Positions 1 through 6,932 of a stretch of DNA of 9,297 nt are shown here, piece by piece (position 1 is the stretch's first letter; each line of letters opens with the position of its first letter). The notes under the pieces were generated by a model, which was not told the origin of the DNA, searched no databases, and was given only the letters and a program-made list of their open reading frames with translations. This DNA comes from Mariniphaga sp964540165. GTDB taxonomy: Bacteria; Bacteroidota; Bacteroidia; Bacteroidales; Prolixibacteraceae. The position numbers were made by a program, and so were the translations under genes. The stretch covers positions 1-9,297 of the forward strand of contig CAZILU010000121.1 in the NCBI GenBank assembly GCA_964540165.1. The letters run 5' to 3'.

Positions 1-383
1 GTGCATTTATGATCCCTTTTGTGATGCTTTCTGCGTTGCTTATTTCCGGGTTTCTGTTTTATGCTAACGTAACGGCACGCCGTTATGAAATAGGAATACT
101 GATAGCCACCGGGAAGAGTAAATTTTTCGTTTCGCTGATTATCCTGTTAAAAGCTTTTATCCTTGGGTTGACAGGAAGTATCATCGGCTTTTTTATCGGC
201 AGCCTGATAGCTAAATATTTCGGAATGGAAATTTTCAGGTTTACAGCTACGTCTATCAAACCGCTCTGGTCATTGTTCGGTTACTCCATCGTTATTTTTC
301 CTGTTTTGTGGATGTTGTCAAGCTGGATCCCGGCACTCATGGCAACGCAGGTTGATGTAGCCAGAACACTCAGCCATGAGTGA
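1..383 (+). CDS. ABC transporter permease, FtsX/MacB type, C-terminal part (5' end outside window)
   Basis: This is the C-terminal end of an inner-membrane ABC permease. The reading frame is open from the window edge, so the true start lies upstream and the ATG at 9 is internal. Three hydrophobic segments can be seen (residues about 1-20, 40-70 and 85-108 counted from the ATG at 9). Between the first two lies the cytoplasmic motif RRYEIGILIATGKSK, which resembles the conserved '(R)xxEIGxLxAxG' stretch of the FtsX domain in MacB, LolC and related permeases. The typical short tail ending in TLSHE follows the last membrane segment. In this family the permease works with a LolD-like ATPase to move lipoproteins, peptides or drugs, or to drive periplasmic events mechanically. 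The matching ATPase begins 82 bases downstream on the same strand, which supports the call. The substrate is unknown. Confidence 0.85.
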   Translation, partial: AFMIPFVMLSALLISGFLFYANVTARRYEIGILIATGKSKFFVSLIILLKAFILGLTGSIIGFFIGSLIAKYFGMEIFRFTATSIKPLWSLFGYSIVIFPVLWMLSSWIPALMATQVDVARTLSHE

Positions 384-465
384 TGGAGAGGAGTGACCAG
401 TAAAAAGCAGGGAACGGAGAACTAACGGGGAGTCTTTCACTTCCTCTGGATTTTGAAGATAAATA

Positions 466-1122
466 ATGTTTAATATAATGTTGGATATCAAAAACATAAC
501 AAAGAAGTATCAAAAAGGGGAGAATGTTTTCACGGCGCTCGATGAGTTGTCTCTTCAGGTAGAAAAGGGTGATTTTGTTGCCATTGTCGGACCAAGCGGT
601 TCCGGAAAATCGACACTGCTTCATACGGTTGGCGGATTAATAAGTCCCGATTCGGGGCAGGTATTGTTCAGTGGAAGGGATATTTATTCCATGAACAGGC
701 ATGAAGTAGATTTCTACCGGAGAAAAAATGTAGGGTTTGTTTTTCAGCAGTTTCATCTTATGCCTTATCTGACCGTTTTTGAGAATATAAAACTTGTCTG
801 TGCCGATTCTGCTGATGCCTGGAAAATAGAAGAGTATCTCGAAAAATGTTCTCTTTTGCCATTGAAAAATAAATATCCGGGAGAACTTAGTGTTGGCGAG
901 AAACAACGTACGGCGTTTATCCGGGCTATCATCAAAAAACCTGATATCCTTCTGGCTGACGAACCTACCGGCAACCTCGACCCCGAAAACAGCCGTATTT
1001 TAATGTTGTTGATAAAAGATTTTCACCGGGAAGGGGGAACTGTCCTTTTGGTATCACACGACCCGGAATCCACGAAATATGCAACCCGGCAAATTACCCT
1101 TCACGCAGGAAAACTTGTCTAA
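466..1122 (+). CDS. ABC transporter ATP-binding protein, LolD/MacB type
   Basis: This is the cytoplasmic ATPase subunit that should power the permease encoded just upstream. All core motifs are present in a 218-residue protein, the usual size for LolD-like ATPases: Walker A GPSGSGKS (42-49), Q-loop around FQQFHLMP (93-100), signature LSVGE (141-145), Walker B ILLADEP (161-167), D-loop GNLD (169-172) and the switch histidine H198. The signature has Val where most members have Gly (LSGGE/Q); some functional ABC proteins tolerate this. An alternative start at 478 (MLDIKNITKKY) fits the usual family N-terminus better and would give 214 residues. Neither ATG has a clear Shine-Dalgarno sequence. 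The stop codon lies 10 bases before the TonB receptor start, so the two are probably one transcript. Confidence 0.93.
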   Translation: MFNIMLDIKNITKKYQKGENVFTALDELSLQVEKGDFVAIVGPSGSGKSTLLHTVGGLISPDSGQVLFSGRDIYSMNRHEVDFYRRKNVGFVFQQFHLMPYLTVFENIKLVCADSADAWKIEEYLEKCSLLPLKNKYPGELSVGEKQRTAFIRAIIKKPDILLADEPTGNLDPENSRILMLLIKDFHREGGTVLLVSHDPESTKYATRQITLHAGKLV

Positions 1123-1132
1123 TTTTATACAC

Positions 1133-3364
1133 ATGAATCATAGGTTTTTATTTTTTTTGGTTGGTATAACAATTTTGGTTTTATGTCAACCGGTGTTTTC
1201 ACAACCGGGTTTTACCATCAATGGATTTGTTTATAATTTGGAAACCCGCGAACCGGTCTCCAATGCAAATATCGTTTTGCCCGGTACTCATACAGGAACC
1301 AGTTCGGACAACAATGGTCACTTTGAATTTCAGCTTTCAGCCGGGGAATATACCATCAGGGTAACTTCCGTTGGCTTTTCGGAAGAAGAGATACAAATCC
1401 GGATTCCCGATGAATCACTGAAACTTTTACGAATAGGATTGAACCCGGCAAAACTTGAAATTGGCAGCGTTGACGTTTTTGGTCGTTATTTTCTTCCCGA
1501 CAGGGATACCTCAGTAAACCGGATCCCTCTATCGATTCTACCGGCAATGACGACCATCAGTGCGGTTGAAATAGAGAAGCAGGGGGCTGTAACGATTGTC
1601 GATGCGATGAAATTTGTTCCGGGCGGGTGGACAGAAACCCGAGGGCGGAAAACGAAACAGTTCTTTTCAGTCCGGGGGCAGAAATACCCCTATCCCGATT
1701 ATTCCATCGATGGGGTGTGGCAAAAGGAGTTTGAAGAAACCGGATATTTCCTTTCGGCGTTTGAGATTGAATCGGTGGAGATCATCCGGTCAGGCAGCGC
1801 CCTGGTGAAAGGTTTGTCGGGGCTGACCGGCGTAGTAGATGTAAAAACAAAAAAGCCGGAGCGTGAAACCATTTCACTGCTGACAAAATACGGGGAGTTA
1901 AACAATTACGTGACAAGCCTGCAGTATGGTAATAAAGTCAACGACCTTTCCTTCAATACTTCCGCACTCTTTTTTGGAACCGATGGACCATCGGGACGAA
2001 ATGGCAAGGAACGAATTGGCAATTTTCACGGAAAGCTGGACTGGAAAATTAATTCCAGATATAAGCTGATGGGAGGGGGAACCTATATCAGCGGGTTGCG
2101 GCAGTTGGTCAGAATTGACGATGAAGTCGGGGCTCCCAACATCAAGAACAGAATTGAAAAGTACGACCCGGTGCGCACGTTGTTAGCCTACGTGAAGCTC
2201 AATTATTCCGGGAATGATGGCTCGCTGACTGAATTGCAGACCAATCTGACATACAGGAATGTGGACTTTTTAAGCTACAACATTCCGCAGGAAACAACAG
2301 CCTGGCACGATGAAAATGACTGGGAGTATGGGTTAAATATTTTGCACAACCGTCCGCTAAGTCCGTCTAACACGTTGCGCATCGGTGCCCTTTACAACCA
2401 TTGGGTGGCTCCTGATGGGAAACGTTTTTATGTGGGTCGCAGCTGCAATGTTCATACCTTTTCGGGAGTGATTGCCAGTGAACAGAAGGTTGGAAAGTTT
2501 CTGGTCGATGCCGGTTTCCGGTTAATCGGGGGACATGTTGTTGAGTGGGGAGGATTTGGAATTGAAGGAAGTGCTGCGGGGTTTCAGAATGTAGTTCCTA
2601 TTGAGAACCAGGCCGCACCGGTTGAATGGCAGTCCGTGTTGGGTGCATCCTATCTCTTATCCGGTACTTCGTCATTTCACTACAATTTTTCCGGCGGAAC
2701 CATTGCTCCACGGAAAGGCAGTTTAACCGGCGAGGGTGAAAGTCCCGAAAATGAAGGCCGTTTCCAGCACGACCTCGGTTTCAGGTATAAATCGCCAAAC
2801 CGGAGCGAAATTTCTGTAAGCACATTTTTTACCCAAAGAGATAATTCCATCGATTATAGCGGCCAAACCATGGTAACCGAAGATGATTTGGTGATGGAAC
2901 TGTATGAAAATATTGACAAACAAAGCTATGGCTTCGAAATGTCGGCAAAACTGAATGTTCCTTCCCTGTACAGTTATGTTTTTGGAAATGCTCTGCTGAT
3001 GAAAGGCGAAAGGAATTCGGGTGGCAGCATGATAAAAGATGAACAACTACCTCAGGTTATTCTGAATGCCGGTTTTTACTTCGATTATTCCGCTTTCGAT
3101 GCCAATGTTTTCGTCAACTACACCGGGCCATACACGAATAACCGGTTTGTAAACCCGGCTTGGATTCAGCAATATGGCAATTTTCCACTGGGCGATTTTT
3201 TAGCGGTTGATTTAACCACCGGTTATACATTTTCCGGCCGTTTTCCTACCCGGCTTTTTTTTGAAGTGAAAAATATCCTGGATCAAACGTATATGACCGT
3301 GGCAGGCTACCCCGATCCGGGCCGCCTGTTTCTGGCTGGCATTAAAATCAGCCCGTTTAATTGA
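1133..3364 (+). CDS. TonB-dependent outer-membrane receptor with carboxypeptidase-regulatory-like N-terminal domain
   Basis: This is a predicted outer-membrane gated beta-barrel that takes up a scarce substrate using TonB/ExbBD energy. The start at 1133 is chosen because it places a signal peptide at the very N-terminus (MNHR, a hydrophobic run, probable cleavage near VFSQ, residues 20-24); the in-frame ATG at 1079 would overlap the ATPase gene and precede the signal by 18 residues. Residues about 27-118 resemble the carboxypeptidase D regulatory-like fold (NGFVYNLETREPVSNANI, then G-T-x-S-D-x-x-G-x-F). Residues about 128-240 resemble the plug domain (FSVRGQ, DYSIDGV, IESVEIIRSGSA, GVVDVKTK). 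The remainder has the alternating pattern of a barrel and ends with a typical last strand, NILDQTYM...GRLFLAGIKI. At 743 residues it is a normal length for the non-SusC type; no SusD neighbour is present. The substrate (siderophore, cobalamin, peptide or metal) cannot be told. Cys18 lies in LVLCQ, which is not a proper lipobox. Confidence 0.92.
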   Translation: MNHRFLFFLVGITILVLCQPVFSQPGFTINGFVYNLETREPVSNANIVLPGTHTGTSSDNNGHFEFQLSAGEYTIRVTSVGFSEEEIQIRIPDESLKLLRIGLNPAKLEIGSVDVFGRYFLPDRDTSVNRIPLSILPAMTTISAVEIEKQGAVTIVDAMKFVPGGWTETRGRKTKQFFSVRGQKYPYPDYSIDGVWQKEFEETGYFLSAFEIESVEIIRSGSALVKGLSGLTGVVDVKTKKPERETISLLTKYGELNNYVTSLQYGNKVNDLSFNTSALFFGTDGPSGRNGKERIGNFHGKLDWKINSRYKLMGGGTYISGLRQLVRIDDEVGAPNIKNRIEKYDPVRTLLAYVKLNYSGNDGSLTELQTNLTYRNVDFLSYNIPQETTAWHDENDWEYGLNILHNRPLSPSNTLRIGALYNHWVAPDGKRFYVGRSCNVHTFSGVIASEQKVGKFLVDAGFRLIGGHVVEWGGFGIEGSAAGFQNVVPIENQAAPVEWQSVLGASYLLSGTSSFHYNFSGGTIAPRKGSLTGEGESPENEGRFQHDLGFRYKSPNRSEISVSTFFTQRDNSIDYSGQTMVTEDDLVMELYENIDKQSYGFEMSAKLNVPSLYSYVFGNALLMKGERNSGGSMIKDEQLPQVILNAGFYFDYSAFDANVFVNYTGPYTNNRFVNPAWIQQYGNFPLGDFLAVDLTTGYTFSGRFPTRLFFEVKNILDQTYMTVAGYPDPGRLFLAGIKISPFN

Positions 3365-3449
3365 ACTTTAATCACCTTTTCATCGAAAGGCTGAATCAGT
3401 TACGATTGAAGTAACAAGTGGTTGTGAATTAAAGCACCGTTAGCATTTT

Positions 3450-3461
3450 ATATTCGAATAT
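3450..3461. repeat. 12-base perfect palindrome ATATTCGAATAT
   Basis: This is a perfect self-complementary sequence in the gap between the receptor and the TPR gene, about 175 bases before the TPR start. It could be a dimeric regulator site, but such AT-rich palindromes also arise by chance and no second copy is visible nearby. Confidence 0.35.
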
Positions 3462-3582
3462 GGTATCCGGGCTTTACCCCATCAATTTTTCATTTTTTCA
3501 GGTTTATTGATGATGTATGATTTTTGATTGAAATGGTCTGTGAAAGGGGTATTTGAGATTGGTGCTTAGAGTAATTTTGGCA

Positions 3583-3616
3583 ATTGTCGGTTAATATTCA
3601 TTTTCTATTATTTTTG
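3583..3616 (+). promoter_or_regulatory. Probable Bacteroidota-type promoter of the TPR gene
   Basis: A full match to the Bacteroidota -7 consensus TAnnTTTG is present as TATTTTTG at 3609-3616. An ATTG at 3583-3586 stands 22 bases upstream as a possible -33 element (consensus TTTG); a TTTG at 3576-3579 is farther than usual. Transcription would begin near 3620-3623, giving a very short leader. The purine stretch AGAGGA at 3622-3627 lies about 10 bases before the ATG at 3637 and may act as a Shine-Dalgarno sequence, although it would then sit at the extreme 5' end of the mRNA. Confidence 0.45.
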
Positions 3617-3636
3617 TTGACAGAGGAATTGGAATA

Positions 3637-5577
3637 ATGAAGAGATACACAACGATACTTTTTTTGCTGTTATTTACAGTGACTTTTGCGGAAGCACAAC
3701 TGAATATCAATCATTATATCCGGGTTGGGAGAACCCGGATATCGATCGGTAATTATACCGGGGCGATTGAGTATTTTAACATTGTAATCAAATTCAAGCC
3801 CTATCTGCCGGAGGTCTATTTTTACCGGGGTGTTGCAAAGCATCAGTTAGAAGATTTCCGTGGAGCGATCATTGATTATGATGAAGCGATCAGGATCAAA
3901 CCCTATTACCCACAAGCCTATATGAACCGGGGGATGGCATGGCATAACCTGGGGGAGTATGAAAAAGCGATTGAAGATTACAACCGGGGTCTTGAGTTTG
4001 ATCCGGACGATGAATCGATCTATAACAACCGGGGGATTGCCCGGCTTGCATTGAAGGATGTTGCGGGAGCCATTGCCGATTACAACAGAGCGCTGGAAAT
4101 CAATCCGAAGTCGACGAATTCGCTAATGAACCGGAGCAATGCACACATCGTTGAGGGAGATGTTGAGGCTGCCATTCGTGATTTGAACCAGGTAATTATC
4201 ATCAGGCCTCACTTCAGTGCCGCCTATTTGAACCGGGGACTGGCGCGTTTTGAGATGGATGATTACGCTTCGGCCCTGCGCGATTATGATCAGGCGATTC
4301 GTCTTGATTCGGAGAACTCGATGGCTTTTAATAATCGTGGGATCGTTAAACATAAGTTGGGGGATTATGCCGGTGCGATCATGGATTATGACATGGCATT
4401 AAAACTAAATCCGGAGATGGCCAGTGCTTATTTCAACCGGGCTATGGCCAGGGAAGTTTTGGGCAGAAGCGGGTTTGAAGATGATTACCGCATAGCTGCT
4501 CAGCTCAATCCGCAGTTTGATCTGTCAAAACGCCACCTGGATGCAGATCAATTAGCTCAGAATCAATCACAGCAGGGCTCTGCTTCATCCGGCTCCGGCT
4601 CCGGCTCATCAGCCCAAAACAATCCCCCGGCAAACAACAACGATTCGAAAAGTGATGATGAAGATGATAAAGATGATGAGGAGAAGAAGGAGGCAGAAGC
4701 ATCTGAGGAGAGACCATCCCGTCGAAGAGAGCGCATTAACCTAATTGTAGAAGATTCCAGGGATCTTCCGTCTGATGATGAGGAGGTTGATGACGGCCGC
4801 ATTCAAAACCGGAATGTTGTGATTGATCCTCAACCCATATTTATTATAACCGCCTTTGAAAAAAGTGCGGTTGATTATGAGCGGACTCAATATTATAACC
4901 TGGCAATCGATGAACTTAACCAGCTAAATAATTACAATCCGATTTACACAATCTCCAACCGGCCTTCGACCGAATACCATGATCTTTATGAAAATTTTGT
5001 ACTCTATTATAATGAACGGATTGAGATAAGCCAGAGTAGTCATAATTTTTTAAACCGGGGGATATTCCATAGCCTTACCGGAGCTTATAATGATGCATTA
5101 ACTGATTTTAACCGGTCGGTTGACTTGGATCAATCAGGGGCTATGGCCTATTTTTCACGAGCAAATGCACGTTTTAAAATGGTGGAGCAAATCGAAATTT
5201 TGTCACAGTCACACTCGGAGGTGGTTGTCCCCGTTTCTTCGCCGGATTCTTCATCAGAAGGCATTGACCAGCCTGATTCGCATGAATACGATAAAATCCT
5301 GGAAGATTACCAGATGCTGCTCTACTTGAACCCTGATTTCTTTTTTGGATATTACAACCGGGCATTTATAAAGCTCCGGTTAAAAGATTATAAAAGTGCT
5401 ATGGAAGATTTAAATCGTGCTATTGATCAGGAGCCGGAGTTTGCCGAGGCATACTTTAACCGGGGACTGATAAAAATTTACCTTGACGATGTTGAGGGAG
5501 GAGCACTTGACTTGAGTCGGGCAGGAGAGTTGGGAATACATGGGGCCTATAACATCATTAAGCGATATTGTAACTAA
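3637..5577 (+). CDS. Exported tetratricopeptide-repeat protein with an acidic low-complexity linker
   Basis: This is a 646-residue protein with a signal peptide (residues 1-20, cleavage after AEA before Q21), so it acts in the periplasm or on the outer membrane. Residues about 25-292 hold eight consecutive 34-residue TPR units with a strong internal pattern (AYxNRGxAxxxLGDYxxAIxDYxxAIxLNP). A linker follows: Q/S/G-rich at 305-335 (GSGSGSS), strongly acidic and charged at 336-390 (DDEDDKDDEEKKE, a SRRRER cluster, then DDEEVDDGR). A weaker region at 400-465 leads into four more TPR units at 468-646; the second of these is split by an insertion of about 30 residues at 520-548. The last unit ends in AGELGIHGAYNIIKRYC, typical of the C-terminal end of such proteins. 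TPR arrays bind other proteins; the partner is unknown. It appears monocistronic, with its own promoter and a hairpin terminator directly after the stop codon. Confidence 0.9.
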   Translation: MKRYTTILFLLLFTVTFAEAQLNINHYIRVGRTRISIGNYTGAIEYFNIVIKFKPYLPEVYFYRGVAKHQLEDFRGAIIDYDEAIRIKPYYPQAYMNRGMAWHNLGEYEKAIEDYNRGLEFDPDDESIYNNRGIARLALKDVAGAIADYNRALEINPKSTNSLMNRSNAHIVEGDVEAAIRDLNQVIIIRPHFSAAYLNRGLARFEMDDYASALRDYDQAIRLDSENSMAFNNRGIVKHKLGDYAGAIMDYDMALKLNPEMASAYFNRAMAREVLGRSGFEDDYRIAAQLNPQFDLSKRHLDADQLAQNQSQQGSASSGSGSGSSAQNNPPANNNDSKSDDEDDKDDEEKKEAEASEERPSRRRERINLIVEDSRDLPSDDEEVDDGRIQNRNVVIDPQPIFIITAFEKSAVDYERTQYYNLAIDELNQLNNYNPIYTISNRPSTEYHDLYENFVLYYNERIEISQSSHNFLNRGIFHSLTGAYNDALTDFNRSVDLDQSGAMAYFSRANARFKMVEQIEILSQSHSEVVVPVSSPDSSSEGIDQPDSHEYDKILEDYQMLLYLNPDFFFGYYNRAFIKLRLKDYKSAMEDLNRAIDQEPEFAEAYFNRGLIKIYLDDVEGGALDLSRAGELGIHGAYNIIKRYCN

Positions 5578-5578
5578 A

Positions 5579-5612
5579 AAAAAAGATTGCCTCTTGTGAA
5601 GCAATCTTTTTT
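5579..5612. terminator. Shared bidirectional intrinsic terminator of the TPR gene and tRNA-Asp
   Basis: A 12-base-pair stem (A6-GATTGC at 5579-5590 with GCAATC-T6 at 5601-5612) encloses a 10-base loop. Read on the plus strand it follows the TPR stop codon (5575-5577) by one base and ends in six T. Read on the minus strand it begins one base after the tRNA 3' end and runs into nine T (5584-5576). It can therefore end both convergent transcripts. Confidence 0.85.
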
Positions 5613-5613
5613 G

Positions 5614-5687
5614 CGGTGACGACGAGACTCGAACTCGCGACCTCCGGCGTGACAGGCCGGCATTCTAACCAACTGAACTACGCCACC
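5614..5687 (-). tRNA. tRNA-Asp (anticodon GTC)
   Basis: Read on the minus strand the sequence folds as a standard tRNA of 74 bases. The acceptor stem is GGTGGCG (5687-5681) with CGTCACC (5621-5615), including one G-T wobble. The D arm contains AGTTGGTTAGA, the anticodon arm is CCGGC-CTGTCAC-GCCGG with anticodon GTC, and the T arm has GTTCGAGTC. The discriminator base is G (5614), as expected for tRNA-Asp. The 3' CCA is not encoded (CAA follows), so it must be added by the CCA-adding enzyme. The gene stands alone, not in a tRNA cluster. Confidence 0.96.
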
Positions 5688-5734
5688 ATTTTTTGAACTC
5701 CCTTTTAAATCCGTTGTTGTTTTTAAAGGTGCTG

Positions 5735-5765
5735 CAAATATATACTTTCTTTTTTTTCCTGCAAT
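5735..5765 (-). promoter_or_regulatory. Bacteroidota-type promoter of tRNA-Asp
   Basis: On the minus strand a perfect TAnnTTTG element (TATATTTG, complement of 5735-5742) is preceded by exactly 19 bases, including an A8 tract, and then ATTG (complement of 5762-5765) as the -33 element. This agrees with the known Bacteroidota sigma-ABfr layout (TTTG, 19-21 bases, TAnnTTTG). The predicted transcript starts near 5730, about 43 bases before the mature tRNA 5' end, leaving a leader for RNase P. Confidence 0.7.
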
Positions 5766-5830
5766 ACCTGCCGATCAAAAAAATTTAATGAAAAAATTAG
5801 AATATTGGATCTCAATGGATTATTTGAAGA

Positions 5831-6751
5831 CTATTTTTTCACTTGTATTAAATTATCGGGTAAAAGTACCTTTTCTCCATTCCAGCGATAGGCCAAAAGG
5901 GACTTGCTGCCGGCCACACATGAGTCAACACAGCAAAGATTGGGTTTGATTATGTGTGGACCATTGGCACGGCAATAGTGGCCAAAGAACAGTATGGGGG
6001 CATCTTCAGGGTAGGGTAGTGTCGCCGGCGCAATTTCGGGGGGAATGGTATATTCGGGTAATTTAAATTTACTTTCGAAGGAGATCGCTTCAAATGTTTT
6101 GTCTGATGGTTCCTCCCACCAGCGGATGCGGAACGATCTTGGTGAGACCCCTTTATTGTTGATCACTTTCAGATCACCCGGCATCTTGTAGATCAACCCT
6201 TTTGTTGTAATCCAGATGGCCTGAGCCAGCTCTGATCCGTTACTCTTTAGCATCTTCCGGAACACATTTTTCTTAATTCTTCCGGGGGGCAGGTGTTCTT
6301 TTAAATAGTTAATGGTTGTATCTGACCAACAGGCGTGCGCTACGCGAACGTCTCCTAAATCAAGGAACAATGGAAGTGTTCGCATCCAGTTTAGGTGGTC
6401 TTTCCATTCATCGGGATATATGGCAAATTCCTGAATGGTTTTTATTACCGGGAGGAAGTTTTTCATCGGAGGTTTCATCAGCGGTTTTCCCTTTTCATCC
6501 TCTAAATGGGCAATTATGGTATTGATTTCATGGTTACCCAGGATAGCCAGTGCCGAGCCATTTTCCACCATCTTTCGTATGATCCGCAAACATTTTCGGA
6601 TTTGAGGTCCCCGATTAATAAAATCGCCGACAAACACCGCTTTCCTGTCGGAATGGATGTATCCTTCCGGAGCTTTTACGTAACCCATTTTTAGCAGGAG
6701 CTCTTTCAATAAGGACGCATGTCCGTGAACATCACCAATGATATCGTACAT
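5831..6751 (-). CDS. Metallophosphoesterase of the PPP/calcineurin-like type
   Basis: This is a 306-residue soluble metal-dependent phosphatase. It shows the metal- and phosphate-binding motifs of PPP-type enzymes in order: GDVHG (6-10), GDFINRG (42-48), GNHE (72-75), a conserved His in VAHACW (H139) and GH at 257-258. The closest motif layout known to me is that of PrpE/ApaH-like bis(5'-nucleosyl)-tetraphosphatases and serine/threonine phosphatases; which substrate it uses cannot be decided from sequence. The start at 6751 (MYDIIGDVHG) is preferred over the in-frame ATG at 6787: this family begins directly before GD(V/I)HG, the extra 12 residues (MIFFIFIIQCNY) have no role in the fold, and the likely transcription start lies downstream of 6787. 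No terminator is evident between this gene and the tRNA promoter, so read-through toward the tRNA is possible. Confidence 0.9.
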   Translation of the reverse strand: MYDIIGDVHGHASLLKELLLKMGYVKAPEGYIHSDRKAVFVGDFINRGPQIRKCLRIIRKMVENGSALAILGNHEINTIIAHLEDEKGKPLMKPPMKNFLPVIKTIQEFAIYPDEWKDHLNWMRTLPLFLDLGDVRVAHACWSDTTINYLKEHLPPGRIKKNVFRKMLKSNGSELAQAIWITTKGLIYKMPGDLKVINNKGVSPRSFRIRWWEEPSDKTFEAISFESKFKLPEYTIPPEIAPATLPYPEDAPILFFGHYCRANGPHIIKPNLCCVDSCVAGSKSLLAYRWNGEKVLLPDNLIQVKK

Positions 6752-6768
6752 ATAGTTACATTGAATGA

Positions 6769-6798
6769 TAAATATAAAAAAAATCAAAGTAGCTCAAT
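6769..6798 (-). promoter_or_regulatory. Probable promoter of the metallophosphoesterase gene
   Basis: On the minus strand TATATTTA (complement of 6769-6776) differs from TAnnTTTG only in the last base and is preceded by an 18-base spacer and ATTG (complement of 6795-6798). The transcript would start near 6763, leaving about 12 bases before the ATG at 6751 and excluding the upstream ATG at 6787. Confidence 0.45.
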
Positions 6799-6862
6799 TT
6801 TCTTTTTCGAAAAGTATCTATTTTTTTTGTTTTAATTTTAATCTCCGGAAAATTTGTGAGTG

Positions 6863-6898
6863 TTTGAATGAACCTCCACCGGAGGTTTCATATCTTTA
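6863..6898 (+). promoter_or_regulatory. Probable promoter of the SRPBCC gene with an internal inverted repeat
   Basis: TATCTTTA at 6891-6898 is a one-mismatch version of the -7 element TAnnTTTG, and TTTG at 6863-6866 is a possible -33 element at a slightly long spacing (24 bases). Almost the whole spacer is taken up by a perfect inverted repeat, AACCTCC (6871-6877), ACC, GGAGGTT (6881-6887). A dimeric regulator bound there would cover the promoter, so this is a candidate operator. Confidence 0.4.
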
Positions 6899-6911
6899 GC
6901 AAATGAATACA

Positions 6912-6932
6912 ATTAAAAATTAAAAATTAAAA
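6912..6932 (+). repeat. Three perfect tandem copies of ATTAAAA before the SRPBCC start codon
   Basis: The seven-base unit occurs three times without interruption, and the last base of the third copy is the A of the start codon at 6932. There is no Shine-Dalgarno sequence; an A-rich stretch directly before the start is common for Bacteroidota genes. A change in copy number would alter leader length but not the reading frame. Confidence 0.7.

Larger units (their letters stand above)
3365..3636 (+). other. Intergenic region without a gene, 272 bases
   Basis: No plausible coding frame lies in this AT-rich gap. I see no convincing intrinsic terminator for the receptor gene: GTTAC/GTAAC (3399-3403 with 3411-3415) and CATCAAT/ATTGATG (3480-3486 with 3506-3512) are short, unstable pairings without a following T run. 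The gap contains a 12-base perfect palindrome (3450-3461) and, at its right end, the probable promoter and ribosome-binding site of the TPR gene. Confidence 0.6.

Noticed and set aside
1079..1132. Upstream in-frame ATG of the TonB receptor
   Set aside because: It overlaps the ATPase gene by 44 bases and puts 18 polar residues in front of a normal signal peptide; the ATG at 1133 is the natural start.
3399..3415. GTTAC/GTAAC hairpin after the receptor gene
   Set aside because: Five base pairs without a T tract is too weak to call a terminator.
4505..4802. Open minus-strand frames rich in Ser opposite the TPR linker
   Set aside because: They are the reverse complement of the GAT/GAA/TCC-rich linker codons and lack any domain or start context.
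6752..6787. Longer phosphatase start giving a hydrophobic MIFFIFII N-terminus, as a possible signal sequence
   Set aside because: The phosphatase motif GDVHG should lie at the very N-terminus, the frame overlaps the likely promoter, and the short hydrophobic stretch comes from an AT-rich intergenic sequence.
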